The position numbers and the translations under genes were made by a program. Of a DNA stretch of 64,000 nucleotides, positions 53,161 to 62,194 are shown in pieces (position 1 is the stretch's first letter; every line of letters begins with the position of its first letter). Source of the stretch: Bacteroidota bacterium (GTDB taxonomy: Bacteria > Bacteroidota > Bacteroidia > AKYH767-A > 2013-40CM-41-45). The notes below the pieces were generated by a model. It saw nothing but the letters and a program-made list of their open reading frames with translations. It made no database searches and was not told the DNA's origin. The stretch is from positions 1 through 64,000 of the forward strand of contig JADKJP010000002.1 of NCBI GenBank assembly GCA_016720935.1, given 5' to 3'.

Positions 53161-53685
53161 TCATTTTATTAAAACCGATCCGCCAATCTGCGCCCTTTTA
53201 ACACCGGTCGCGCCGTCAAAAAAACGACCCGAAAATGTTGCGTGCAAGGTTCCTGTTTCTTCCGCAATTTCGGTAATTGTGACAGTGGCGTCATCGCTTT
53301 CGTCTTCAATAGTATAAACCGATTTATCCACAGCCGAATTTGGACCAAGGATTTCGATATAAAACTTTTCGCCCGGCTTAGGGTCTCCATCCTTGTCGAG
53401 CTTAATTTTATGCGGGCCCAATGTTGCCGGTGTTTCGATTTCAAGCCTGATGGTGTTTCCGCCCATCCTTCCGTTCAATATTAAGGTCGCCGTTTTTTTA
53501 AGCTCATCTTTAAATTGCAAACACATGCTTGAGTCGGCGCAAAACAATTCCGCTTTTTTCTCTGCAGGAAAATCTTCGCCCTTAAAACTGATTTCACCCT
53601 CCGGTTCTATCGCGACAACATTGGTGACCGAAATGCCACAGAACGACATCAATAGGAATAAATAAGTGTACTTTTTTCGAATCAT
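53161..53685 (-). CDS. hypothetical secreted beta-rich protein
   Basis: 174 residues from ATG with signal peptide YTYLFLLMSFCGISVTNVVA. The mature part is beta-rich and ends with TGTLHATFSGRFFDGATGVKRAQIGGSVLIK, a pattern seen in small Bacteroidota envelope proteins. Two cysteines (LFCADSSMCLQF) may form a disulphide. No domain is recognised. It lies 74 bp upstream of the lipoprotein at 52581 on the same strand. Confidence 0.65.
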   Translation of the reverse strand: MIRKKYTYLFLLMSFCGISVTNVVAIEPEGEISFKGEDFPAEKKAELFCADSSMCLQFKDELKKTATLILNGRMGGNTIRLEIETPATLGPHKIKLDKDGDPKPGEKFYIEILGPNSAVDKSVYTIEDESDDATVTITEIAEETGTLHATFSGRFFDGATGVKRAQIGGSVLIK

Positions 53686-53734
53686 TTGCCTGGTATGTTG
53701 GGTGTTCTTATGGCGTCTGAGCTCAAATGGTTGA

Positions 53735-54460
53735 TCAATTAACCCCTAGCGCTAGTTCTATTCCAATAACCAATGGCGGTAACTCCGGGAAATTAAATCG
53801 GGGCCTGAATAGATCTGTGAGGCGATAAGTTCCATAAAACGCAAATCGGTCGATGCCAAATTTAGCTTCGGCATAGGCGTTCAGGTCTGTATAGTAAGGT
53901 TGTTTTTTGACGACCGTTGTGGCGCTGCTTCCGTCCGGAAGATCGTTCTTCAAAATGTTCTTTACCGTATAATTCCACTCTCCGGCAAGGCCGAAATCCA
54001 GATAACGACCAAGGATATTTCCGCGATGAGGATCGAAATTAATCCGGTTGAACCAGGCAATTCTAAGAGAAGAAAAGTCAAGTCGTTCCGTTTTATTTTG
54101 AAAATTATTTGGCACAATTTTTCCGGAATCCTGAGCCAATTTAAACGCGTGATAATAGAAACCCAAATCCCATCCGGTGGAATATATTTTCCCAACTTTA
54201 TATTTTACTCTTGCTCCGAAAGCAAGCGCGACAGATGTGCCGTATTTAATTTTTGCGCCCGGATTATTATCTCCACATACAAATCCGAAACGAAAATATG
54301 GATACGCATAAGAGTGAAGGTTGGGCCCAAATTTCGAGGGTATAGAGTCGCTTGAGCGGTCAACGTGTAATAAAACCGTTTGTGCCTCCAACTTTGTTGC
54401 CGCAAAGAGGAGCAACAGGAACAAGGGTGTTTTCCTGAAACTATTTTTGAATTTGATCAT
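53735..54460 (-). CDS. hypothetical outer membrane beta-barrel protein
   Basis: 241 residues from the ATG at 54460 (MIKFKNSFRKTPLFLLLLFAATKLEAQ signal peptide); the ORF extends 17 codons further, but that part has no signal character. The mature protein has alternating beta strands such as FGFVCGDNNPGAKIKYGTSVALAFGARVKYKVG and ends in PPLVIGIELALGVN, consistent with a small barrel. The chosen start overlaps the 3' end of the subtilase gene by 20 bp, which implies translational coupling. Confidence 0.72.
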   Translation of the reverse strand: MIKFKNSFRKTPLFLLLLFAATKLEAQTVLLHVDRSSDSIPSKFGPNLHSYAYPYFRFGFVCGDNNPGAKIKYGTSVALAFGARVKYKVGKIYSTGWDLGFYYHAFKLAQDSGKIVPNNFQNKTERLDFSSLRIAWFNRINFDPHRGNILGRYLDFGLAGEWNYTVKNILKNDLPDGSSATTVVKKQPYYTDLNAYAEAKFGIDRFAFYGTYRLTDLFRPRFNFPELPPLVIGIELALGVN

Positions 54461-56090
54461 CTTGCTGGATTTCTGTTTTAGGAAAATCAAAAGAGCTGGT
54501 GTAGCCCTCAAAGTGAACGGTTACTACATCACCCGCATGAAAGTCTTCGGCTATAAACCTAAGCGCCTCCTTTTCCTGTGCGAGTAACACCGAATATGAG
54601 ATCATTCTTCCATATTCGTCTTCGAATTTGTAATACAGGTTTCTTTTTACGGGATAACCCAGGGCCTCTTCAGTAGAGGAGTATGAATATTTTTCCCTTA
54701 AAATAACTTTTATTTCATTATTAATAATCACAAAATCGAATGTCGGTTCGGTTGATTTTTCTATGTGCAAAAACGCGGAGGCCTGAGGAATACCGTATCC
54801 ATGAGCATAATCAAAATACGGGTATAGGTGTCCGGATTTCTGGAGTTCTTCAAAAAGCTCCTTGTTGGTCCATTCGCGATGTGATTGCCAGGCGCACGCG
54901 GCAAAACCTGCGACAAGTGGTGTAGAAAAAGATGTACCAAAAGCCACGCTTAATCCGCCGGGTTTCATAACAACTGCTTTGCCCAGTCCGCAAAGATTGG
55001 GCTTAAGTTTGCCTTCGCTTGTCGGTCCGAAAGAGCTGAATGAAATATGAAAATCACTTTCCGGATCAACGCCTCCTATAGCAAGAACGCTGTCCGCGTC
55101 AGAGGGTGTGTCAATAAATTTCCATTCGCTGCTGCCCTCATTGCCAGCGGCGTTCAGAACGAGAATGCCTTTTTGAAATGCAATGGTTGCGGCACGGGCC
55201 ACTAAGCTTTTCCGGCCATTTAGTTCTGTATTAAAATACCTTCTGTTTGTATAGCCCAAAGAGCTGCTGATAATATTTGCGCCGTTTTTATCGGCCCACT
55301 CGGCAGCGGCAAGCCAGTTTTCTTCTTCTGATTCCGGTTCGCGGAATGAATATTCTGTTCTTGCGAGCAAGTATTCTGCTCCTGTTGCCAGTCCGATATT
55401 TAAACTATCCGCAACTCCGGTCAGACAAGAAAGTGTTGCGGTGCCGTGCCAGTGATGGCCGTATACCGACTCTTTCTTTGCAACAAAATCATAGGTTGCG
55501 ACAATTCTTTTTTCGTCCCTCAATTTTTTGAAGGCCGGATTTTTATCGACCCCGGGGAAACCGGCATCAAAAACGGCGATGCGAATTCCTTTGCCGTCAA
55601 GTTTTTCCTTTTGAAACAATTCTCCCTGCATCCTGGATGTCTGAAATTTCAAGAGGGGAACAATTTCGTTTTTTAAAACCCGCGTCCGATTTTCAGAAAT
55701 TTGGGCAACATCGTTCATGGGTTCGGCATCCAGAACAAATGGCATCGCTTTTATTTTTTCCAATTGTTGTTCTGTAGCATAAACCGCGACACCATTTAGC
55801 CATCTGCTGGGCCAGTGAAGAGTCGCGCCGACAGAACCAACCTGATCAAGGTATTCTTCTGAAACCGGAAAATCGCTTGTGTCAATTAAGGGAATGCTGT
55901 TGCGTAATCTTTGTTCGATTGCCCTTTGATCAAAATACTGATACGGGTCGAATGTTGTGTTTTTTTTATCCCTGAAAGTTATCCAGTACTTTGAGTCGCT
56001 TGAAGAAAATGCCGAATAAGAAAACAGCAGGCCAAAAAGGACAAGTCCGCCCGACAATAGAAAAGGAATTTGGGCGGCTCTGTTTCTCAA
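54441..56090 (-). CDS. secreted subtilisin-like serine protease (S8)
   Basis: 549 residues from a TTG start. The N-terminus has a hydrophobic segment (FLLSGGLVLFGLLFSYSAF), then a propeptide-like region. Catalytic triad: Asp175 (IAVFDAGFPG), His215 (GHHWHGTATLS) and Ser387 (GTSFSTPLVAG), with the oxyanion Asn317 (AAGNEG). About 130 further residues are beta-rich; I see no T9SS sorting domain, so it probably stays in the periplasm or membrane. It is sandwiched between a secreted protein gene 3 bp upstream and the barrel gene that overlaps its end, so it is part of a small envelope operon. Confidence 0.9.
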   Translation of the reverse strand: MRNRAAQIPFLLSGGLVLFGLLFSYSAFSSSDSKYWITFRDKKNTTFDPYQYFDQRAIEQRLRNSIPLIDTSDFPVSEEYLDQVGSVGATLHWPSRWLNGVAVYATEQQLEKIKAMPFVLDAEPMNDVAQISENRTRVLKNEIVPLLKFQTSRMQGELFQKEKLDGKGIRIAVFDAGFPGVDKNPAFKKLRDEKRIVATYDFVAKKESVYGHHWHGTATLSCLTGVADSLNIGLATGAEYLLARTEYSFREPESEEENWLAAAEWADKNGANIISSSLGYTNRRYFNTELNGRKSLVARAATIAFQKGILVLNAAGNEGSSEWKFIDTPSDADSVLAIGGVDPESDFHISFSSFGPTSEGKLKPNLCGLGKAVVMKPGGLSVAFGTSFSTPLVAGFAACAWQSHREWTNKELFEELQKSGHLYPYFDYAHGYGIPQASAFLHIEKSTEPTFDFVIINNEIKVILREKYSYSSTEEALGYPVKRNLYYKFEDEYGRMISYSVLLAQEKEALRFIAEDFHAGDVVTVHFEGYTSSFDFPKTEIQQDDQIQK

Positions 56091-56093
56091 GGT

Positions 56094-56606
56094 TTATTTT
56101 TTCTTGGTGTCCGGAAATATTTTTGTCCACTTAAGGATATTTACCACGCGGGTGCCGTCTTCGTAGGAGTCGGCAAATTTTACCCTTAAGTAATCATCGG
56201 GAAATTCATAGGTGTATTCCATTTCTCCCGCTTTACTGATAACGGCCGATGTTTTGGAATATTCGTTTGTCTCTCTGAAAAAGTTCCTGTACAGATATAC
56301 GCCCTTCACATCCGTAATGGAAAACTGAACATCATAGGATTCGCCGGTGAGATTGAATGACTCGTATTTATTTTCTTTTTTAATGACAGCTACTTTCGCG
56401 GCTTTGGGGAACTTTTGTACGTCGTATAGGGTGTCGTAATTATAAAACTCCTGGGTTGTGGAGACGGTCCAGATTCCTTCAATCGCGTCAAGACTATCTG
56501 TGTGATTTAAAAAATATTCTTTGAATAGCTCTTCGCTGGTCAGCTTTTGAGCGTGCGCGGTGATTGAAAGAAGGACAATCAGGGGAAGAATGCGCAGGAT
56601 TTTCAT
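56094..56606 (-). CDS. hypothetical secreted protein (lipocalin-like length)
   Basis: 170 residues from the ATG at 56606 (MKILRILPLIVLLSITAHAQ signal peptide, cleavage after AHA); the longer frame begins with GTG. The mature part has DSLDAIEGIWTVSTTQEFYNYD, VAVIKKENKYESFNL and FPDDYLRVKFADSYEDGTRVVNILKWTKIFP, an all-beta pattern. I recognise no catalytic residues. It lies 3 bp upstream of the subtilase gene and could be a partner or inhibitor; that is inference. Confidence 0.72.
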   Translation of the reverse strand: MKILRILPLIVLLSITAHAQKLTSEELFKEYFLNHTDSLDAIEGIWTVSTTQEFYNYDTLYDVQKFPKAAKVAVIKKENKYESFNLTGESYDVQFSITDVKGVYLYRNFFRETNEYSKTSAVISKAGEMEYTYEFPDDYLRVKFADSYEDGTRVVNILKWTKIFPDTKKK

Positions 56607-56672
56607 GGTCACGAAAATACGATTTTAGATCTATTTTAATTCTGTTCAGTGTAATTCTTTCGGCATTAAAGT

Positions 56673-58256
56673 CTATTCTTTTTCGGGTTTGGTATCAACG
56701 CGGATTCTGTCTTTTCTGTTGGCAACTTCCCAGGCGGTTAAAAACACAAGCCGTGCCCGATTGATTAGCAGGCTGGTGTCGATTTTGTCGATAGTGTCTG
56801 TTTCCCGGTGATAATCCTGGTGTGTTCCATTAAAATAGAAGATAACAGGGACGTTGTTTTTTGCAAAATTGTAATGGTCGCTCCTGAAATAAAAGCGATT
56901 CGGGTCACCCGGCTTATTATATGTGTAATCCAATGTGAGGCGGGTAATGTTTTTGTTAACCCTTTCATTAATTTCATGAAGCTCCGAGCTGAGCTTATCC
57001 GAACCAATAATATAAACGTAATTTTTTTCTGTTATTGAATCGTGCTTGTCGTCTACCCGGCCGATCATATCGGTGTTCAAATCAACTACAGTGTTTTGAA
57101 GGGGCACAACAGGTCGCTTCACATAGTATTTTGAACCCAAAAGCCCTTTTTCTTCGCCACTAACGAGCATGAAATAAATACTTCGTCTCGGCCTATTGCC
57201 CTCCTTTGCCGCTTTTGAAAACACCCTTGCCATTTCCACGACAGCGGAGGTGCCGCTTGCGTTGTCGTCGGCACCATGATAAATGAGAGAATCGTGATTG
57301 CCAAGATGGTCGTAGTGGGCCGTTACAAAAACCGCTTCTTCCTTTTTCTCATAGCCCTCTATGTAAGCAATGATATTCTGCCCTTTTAAGCGATCCGTGT
57401 TGGAGGAAATTGTGATAACAGCATTCGCCGATTGCACAAGAGAAACCGGCTTGCGTTTTCTGGAGATTTTCGAAATGGCCCCGGAAAGCAAGTCGTCATT
57501 TGTTTCTGGGAAAAACCGCAGGGCCATCGCTTTGGTGATAAACATAATGGGTATTGCTCCGGAACTTCTCACCAGACTCATAAATCCGGGATCAATGGTT
57601 TTGTAGTTAAATGAATCCGCAATCGCTTCCAGAGAATCGGTGATAATGAGTGCCAGTCTTGGTTTTTTCTCATAGATAAGCTCAACTTTTTTCCTCCAGT
57701 CGGTCGACCATGCTGATTGGGTTTTCTCTTTTGTAAGAAAATATTTTCCTGATTTTTTCCTGGGTTCTCCGTCACAAAACATGATTGTTTTTCCAAAAAG
57801 GTTTTGGTTTTTATAATCATCGTAAGCGGGATCCGATATTCCATATCCGACAAAATGAACAGTATCGATTACCAGCATGGTGTCGTTATAGCCCGAAGCA
57901 TAAAAATAATCCCTCATGAAAACGAAAAACTGTTGGTTTACTTCGACATTACAATTGTCGCAGCTACGGGCGGTCACCGGATGAAACTGATCATATGTGC
58001 CATAAACTCCGGGTAGTAATCCGTTACGCTCAAAAGCGGACCGAATAAACGCGGCAGCTTTTTTTTGCCCGGGCCTTCCGGTTTCACGACCTTCAAGGGA
58101 ATCGGAACTCAAAACAGAAATTGAATGGTAAACCGAATCCGTCGACAGTAGATTACTATATTCAACAGCCACAGGATCCTGAGCTAAAAGAAAATAAGGG
58201 GAAGCAAACAATAAGAGTGCGCTGCAATACCGGAAAAGAAAATGTATAGCCTGCAC
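56673..58256 (-). CDS. secreted M28-family aminopeptidase/metalloprotease
   Basis: 527 residues from a GTG start with signal peptide ALLLFASPYFLLAQ. The C-terminal half is a dizinc M28 domain: FVTAHYDHLGN (zinc His), HGADDNASGTSAVVEMARVF (bridging Asp), MLVSGEEKGLLGS (catalytic Glu), LNTDMIGR (zinc Asp) and YHRETDTIDKID (zinc His). A PA-type insert (about 130-260) precedes it. The enzyme cleaves N-terminal residues from peptides in the periplasm or outside. No T9SS sorting domain. It stands 21 bp after rpiB on the same strand. Confidence 0.9.
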   Translation of the reverse strand: MQAIHFLFRYCSALLLFASPYFLLAQDPVAVEYSNLLSTDSVYHSISVLSSDSLEGRETGRPGQKKAAAFIRSAFERNGLLPGVYGTYDQFHPVTARSCDNCNVEVNQQFFVFMRDYFYASGYNDTMLVIDTVHFVGYGISDPAYDDYKNQNLFGKTIMFCDGEPRKKSGKYFLTKEKTQSAWSTDWRKKVELIYEKKPRLALIITDSLEAIADSFNYKTIDPGFMSLVRSSGAIPIMFITKAMALRFFPETNDDLLSGAISKISRKRKPVSLVQSANAVITISSNTDRLKGQNIIAYIEGYEKKEEAVFVTAHYDHLGNHDSLIYHGADDNASGTSAVVEMARVFSKAAKEGNRPRRSIYFMLVSGEEKGLLGSKYYVKRPVVPLQNTVVDLNTDMIGRVDDKHDSITEKNYVYIIGSDKLSSELHEINERVNKNITRLTLDYTYNKPGDPNRFYFRSDHYNFAKNNVPVIFYFNGTHQDYHRETDTIDKIDTSLLINRARLVFLTAWEVANRKDRIRVDTKPEKE

Positions 58257-58277
58257 TTTATTTGTGTATTAATACAA

Positions 58278-58721
58278 TTAGATCGGTAAGCTGATTTTAT
58301 TTACACGGTTGGCGTGTCTTCCTCCTTCAAAGGATGTAGACAGAAATGTATCGACAAAAGTTTTTGCTTCTTCCGATGAAACAAAACGGGCCGGGATACA
58401 AAGCACATTCGCGTCGTTGTGTTGTCGGGCCAGTGATGCGAGTTCGTTTTTCCAAACAATGGCTGCTCTTATTCCGGCGTGTTTATTCGCGGTTATTGCA
58501 ACTCCATTCGCTGAACCACAAAACAATACTCCAAAATCAAGCTCCTTATTCTCAACTGCAGTGGATAATGGGTGAACAAAATCGGGGTAGTCGACGGAAT
58601 CTGAAGAATTTGTACCAAAATCCTTAACAACGAAGCCTTTTCCGGTCAGGTGTTTTTTAATAATTTCCTTGTATTCGAAACCGGCGTGATCGCAGCCCAG
58701 GGCAACACTTGGTGTTTTCAT
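58278..58721 (-). CDS. rpiB: ribose-5-phosphate isomerase B
   Basis: 147 residues from the ATG at 58721 (MKTPSVALGCDHAGFEYKEII); an upstream TTG lies within the -7 box and is rejected. Family motifs: GCDHAGFEYKE, NSSDSVDYPDFVHPLSTAV, GVLFCGSANGVAITANKHAGIRAAIVW (the catalytic Cys is in LFCGSANG) and NDANVLCIPARFVS. The enzyme interconverts ribose-5-phosphate and ribulose-5-phosphate in the pentose phosphate pathway. The length is typical. Confidence 0.96.
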   Translation of the reverse strand: MKTPSVALGCDHAGFEYKEIIKKHLTGKGFVVKDFGTNSSDSVDYPDFVHPLSTAVENKELDFGVLFCGSANGVAITANKHAGIRAAIVWKNELASLARQHNDANVLCIPARFVSSEEAKTFVDTFLSTSFEGGRHANRVNKISLPI

Positions 58722-58745
58722 GGCGAATGTTTCTTCTTGTTCTAA

Positions 58746-58753
58746 CAAAAGTA
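58746..58753 (-). promoter_or_regulatory. -7 box of the rpiB promoter
   Basis: TACTTTTG on the minus strand, 24 bp before the rpiB ATG, fits TAnnTTTG. No TTG is present at the expected -33 position. It supports the short start of rpiB. Confidence 0.5.
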
Positions 58754-59217
58754 CTTAATTTGTTATGAACATGTCATCTTTTCCGGTTTTTATTGTCCTG
58801 ATTTATACGGTAGTTACAAAACGATTTATTAACAGTATTTTTGTGTACTTGATTGGAATCGGTTGAAAGTGGGTGAAAAGATTTTCTTGCATTGTTCATA
58901 TTGAATTCTCCTTATGAAAGCAATGTCACAAAGCAAGTAAATTGTATCAGCGGGAAAAATTAGATACTGACAAAAAAGACAATGTTGTTCACCTTCGTTT
59001 TAAAGATTCTTATGAACCGACAGTGTAGTAACCCGATGTTGATTGTAAATCCATAAAACTATAAATCAAAAGATTGTAATAAACAACCCTGTTCATAACC
59101 TCAACGTTTTGGTGTATAAATCCAAAGTCAAGGTAAAACGATGAAAATTACAAACAGTATGAACAGGCTAATAGTAGTAGTAGATTTTAAAATTTAATAA
59201 AAAAAATTATTATTATT
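58754..59217. other. AT-rich divergent spacer between rpiB and nadA
   Basis: About 460 bp with no ORF over 60 residues. On the plus strand TATTTTTG (58836-58843) matches the -7 consensus, which would give nadA a leader near 370 nt. An 18-codon frame (59141-59197) ends 20 bp before nadA. Sequences TTATGAACA and TTATTAACA (two and three changes from a DnaA box) occur, but no consensus TTATCCACA. The region just before nadA is a run of ATT triplets. Confidence 0.5.
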
Positions 59218-60222
59218 ATGAATGTGTTGAATGAAAAAATGCTTGAGGTAGGGCAGAAGGGTTTTTTGGATATTGAACCGGATCCTTCCGTAGATTTGTT
59301 CGCGGAAATAAAAAAACTCAAGGAAGAAAAAAATGCGATACTGCTTGCTCATTATTACCAGGACGCTGATATCCAGGATGTCGCGGATTATATCGGCGAC
59401 AGTTTGGGGCTTGCCCAGCAGGCAGAAAAAACAAATGCATCGATTATTGTTTTCGCCGGAGTTCATTTCATGGCGGAAACCGCCAAAATTCTGAATCCCG
59501 GGAAAAAAGTTTTGTTACCCGATCTGCGTGCAGGTTGTTCACTTGCAGATGCTTGTCAGCCCGGACCTTTCGCGGCATTCAAAGCCCGGTATCCGGATCA
59601 TGTTGTGATTTCTTATATCAATTGTTCCGCGGAAATAAAAGCGATGAGTGATATCATCTGTACCTCATCGAATGCCGCCGCGATCGTGAACAGTGTGCCG
59701 AAAGACAAAAAAATAATTTTTGCGCCTGACAGAAACCTTGGAAAATTTATCGCGGAGAAAACAGGAAGAGATATGGTTTTGTGGGATGGAACATGTATGG
59801 TTCATGAAATTTTCTCACTGGAAAAAATTACGAAACTAAAAGCGAAACATCCGAACGCGAAATTTATTGCTCATCCGGAATGTGAACCAAATGTACTGGC
59901 GTTGGCAGATTTTATCGGATCTACAACCGCATTGTTAAATTACACAATCAAATCTCCGGACACTGAATTCATTGTCGGAACGGAAACAGGTATTTTACAC
60001 CAGATGGTGAAATCTTCTCCGGAAAAAACATTTATCCCGGCACCGCCGAACAATGCCTGTGCATGTAATGATTGTCCGCACATGAAACTGAACACACTGG
60101 AGAAATTGTATATTTGTTTAAAGTATGAGGCACCAGAACTTATATTGCCGGAAGATATTCGTGTGAAAGCTTTGTTGCCAATCCAGCGCATGCTAGAAAT
60201 TTCAAAACAAAATGGTTTATAA
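59218..60222 (+). CDS. nadA: quinolinate synthase A
   Basis: 334 residues from ATG. It condenses iminoaspartate with dihydroxyacetone phosphate to quinolinate in NAD biosynthesis, using a 4Fe-4S cluster. Conserved elements: LLAHYYQDADIQDVADYIGDSL (42-63), FAGVHFMAETAKILNP, PDLRAGCSLADAC with Cys107, HPECEPNVL with Cys222, STTALLNY, and the CACNDCPHMKLNTLEKL segment (Cys281, 283, 286) that supplies the third ligand. nadB and nadC are not in the window. Confidence 0.97.
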   Translation: MNVLNEKMLEVGQKGFLDIEPDPSVDLFAEIKKLKEEKNAILLAHYYQDADIQDVADYIGDSLGLAQQAEKTNASIIVFAGVHFMAETAKILNPGKKVLLPDLRAGCSLADACQPGPFAAFKARYPDHVVISYINCSAEIKAMSDIICTSSNAAAIVNSVPKDKKIIFAPDRNLGKFIAEKTGRDMVLWDGTCMVHEIFSLEKITKLKAKHPNAKFIAHPECEPNVLALADFIGSTTALLNYTIKSPDTEFIVGTETGILHQMVKSSPEKTFIPAPPNNACACNDCPHMKLNTLEKLYICLKYEAPELILPEDIRVKALLPIQRMLEISKQNGL

Positions 60223-60241
60223 ACCAATTCCGATATACTGT

Positions 60242-61768
60242 ATGCTTTCGAGATTCTTTTTCATTTCATATTTCTTCATGGTTTTGGTTTTACCATCCAT
60301 CGCCCAGGATGCTCAAAAAGTAAACCCTGACGGATTCAATACATTTTATTATCCCGGAGGAATAAAGTCAAGTGAAGGAACTTTGAAAAATGGGAAACCG
60401 GATGGTTACTGGAAAAGTTATTATGAAAGTGGCCGGTTGAAATCCGAAGGAAACCGTGTAAATTTTAAACTGGACAGTCTCTGGAAATTCTACAACGACT
60501 CATCGGTGCTGACTGCAGAGTATAATTACAAAGAAGGTTTAAAAAACGGAGTACAAAAAACATATTACGATAACGGAAATATTCAATCGGAAGAAATTGA
60601 TTCGATGAGTATTCGTCAGGGTGTTTCAAAGTATTACAATGAGAATGGAAAATTGATAAAGTCTATTCCTTTTGTTAACGGAGTTGAAAATGGAATGGCC
60701 AGAGAATACAGGGACGACGGCACACTAATTACCGTTACGTATTACAGGAACGGATTTTATCAGAAAGAAGAAAAGATTAACCGCACGGATAAGTTGGGAA
60801 TGAAACAGGGTACCTACAAGGAATTTTACGATTCAGACCAGCTCAAAGCGGATGGTATTTATAAAGACGATAAGAAAGACGGAATATTCAAGGAATATTC
60901 AATGGATGGAAGAGTAGTGAAAAAGGAAGAATACCGAATGGGCGAACTTGTTGTAAAAGAAGCAGAGGAGAAAGATAAGTTTGAAGTAAAACGAAATTAT
61001 TATCCGACAGGCGCAACGAAGATTGTAGGAACATTTAAGAAAGGAATCCCGGAAGGAGTATTCCGTCAGTATGATGAGGATGGAAATATTGACAGCGCGA
61101 AAGTTTTTTCCGGAGGTCGATTGCTCAGACAAGGAAAGATGGATAATCAGGGACGTGAGCAGGGAGAGTGGAAAGAATTTTATGAAAGCGGAAAAATCCG
61201 AAGCATAGGAATGTATGTTGATGGAAAAAGAGAAGGCATCTGGAAGTTTTCATTTGAAAACGATTCGATGGAACAGGTTGGCGCTTATCTGAAAGGAAAA
61301 CCAATTGGCCCCTGGAAGTGGTATTATCCTAACGGGCAGATTCGCAGAGAAGAAACATATACCAACGGAAAAGAAAATGGTTTGATGAAAGAATATGATG
61401 ATGACGGAACAGTATTGACGGAAGGAAATTATGTTGATGGCAAACAAGACGGAGACTGGAAATACAGTATTGGAGAATATGTCGCGGAAGGAAAATTTGT
61501 TGATGGTAAAGAAGACGGCATCTGGAAACAATATTATCGTGACGGAAAATTAGCTTTTGAAGGGGAATATCTGGAAGGCCTTGAAACAGGAAAGCATACT
61601 TATTACTGGGACAATGGTCGTGTTCATGAAATCAGAAACTATCGCCTTGGTCTGCCTGACGGAGAGTGGTTTTTATACGATGAAAACGGAGCGGAAGTGT
61701 TGAAGTTAACATACCGCAGCGGTGATGAAAAGAAAATTGATAATACGGATGCTCCGGAGGGGAACTAA
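60242..61768 (+). CDS. secreted MORN-variant (YwqK-type) repeat protein
   Basis: 508 residues from the ATG at 60242 (MLSRFFFISYFFMVLVLPSIAQ signal peptide); the earlier ATG at 60212 would overlap nadA by 11 bp and adds no signal character. The rest is about fifteen MORN_2 units of roughly 22 residues, for example GYWKSYYESGRLKSEGN, GEWKEFYESGKIRSIGMYVDGKREG and GIWKQYYRDGKLAFEGEYLEG. These repeats form long beta hairpin sheets in envelope proteins of Bacteroidota. No enzyme domain. It follows nadA by 19 bp and is probably cotranscribed, although a functional link is not obvious. Confidence 0.88.
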   Translation: MLSRFFFISYFFMVLVLPSIAQDAQKVNPDGFNTFYYPGGIKSSEGTLKNGKPDGYWKSYYESGRLKSEGNRVNFKLDSLWKFYNDSSVLTAEYNYKEGLKNGVQKTYYDNGNIQSEEIDSMSIRQGVSKYYNENGKLIKSIPFVNGVENGMAREYRDDGTLITVTYYRNGFYQKEEKINRTDKLGMKQGTYKEFYDSDQLKADGIYKDDKKDGIFKEYSMDGRVVKKEEYRMGELVVKEAEEKDKFEVKRNYYPTGATKIVGTFKKGIPEGVFRQYDEDGNIDSAKVFSGGRLLRQGKMDNQGREQGEWKEFYESGKIRSIGMYVDGKREGIWKFSFENDSMEQVGAYLKGKPIGPWKWYYPNGQIRREETYTNGKENGLMKEYDDDGTVLTEGNYVDGKQDGDWKYSIGEYVAEGKFVDGKEDGIWKQYYRDGKLAFEGEYLEGLETGKHTYYWDNGRVHEIRNYRLGLPDGEWFLYDENGAEVLKLTYRSGDEKKIDNTDAPEGN

Positions 61769-61815
61769 ACAAGAGAGGAAGGTTTAAAAACCCATTTAAT
61801 TATCTCCTGTCTTTT

Positions 61816-62130
61816 ATGGAAAAGAAATACAAATCCTTTAAAGAATTTTATCCTTATTATTTATCGGAACACCGACGGCCGATGACCCAAGCTTTTCATT
61901 TCTTCGGAACCTTTCTGGTGATTTTACTTTTTCTGTATGGAATATTTATGCAATCGGGAACCTCACTTATTCTGATGCCCATCGCGGGTTATGGTTTTGC
62001 CTGGATCAGTCATTTGCTTATTGAAAAAAATAAACCGGCAACATTTACATATCCCCTATGGAGTCTTGGTTCTGATTTTGTGATGTTCTGGGAAATATTA
62101 ACAGGAAAAATAAAAAAGCGAAACCCCTAA
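61816..62130 (+). CDS. DUF962/Mpo1-like membrane protein
   Basis: 104 residues from ATG. YYLSEHRRPMTQAFHFFGTFLVILLFLYGIF contains the conserved His residues of the DUF962 (Mpo1/YGL010w-like) family, followed by a second helix pair LILMPIAGYGFAWISHLLIEKNKPATFTYPLWSLGSDFVMFW with further His/Asn residues. Yeast Mpo1 is an iron-dependent dioxygenase of 2-hydroxy fatty acids; whether this short bacterial protein acts on hydroxy lipids is inference. It is 47 bp after the MORN-repeat gene on the same strand. Confidence 0.85.
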   Translation: MEKKYKSFKEFYPYYLSEHRRPMTQAFHFFGTFLVILLFLYGIFMQSGTSLILMPIAGYGFAWISHLLIEKNKPATFTYPLWSLGSDFVMFWEILTGKIKKRNP

Positions 62131-62164
62131 GAAGAAATTTCGCTTTAAAAAAGCATCTGCTTTT
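62115..62164. terminator. two hairpins between DUF962 and rnr
   Basis: AAAGCGAAA (62115-62123) pairs with TTTCGCTTT (62138-62146) and spans the DUF962 stop codon. A second hairpin AAAAGCA-TC-TGCTTTT (62149-62164) is, on the minus strand, followed by a run of six T residues overlapping its arm, making it a good terminator for rnr, whose stop is at 62195. The pair serves the two convergent genes. Confidence 0.7.
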
Positions 62165-62194
62165 GTGTTTGTATTTAGAAAATGGGAACACAAA

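Noticed and set aside
58754..59217. Chromosome origin in the rpiB-nadA spacer
   Set aside because: AT-rich and flanked by divergent genes, but no consensus DnaA boxes and no dnaA, dnaN or rpmH nearby; parS sites alone do not fix the position.
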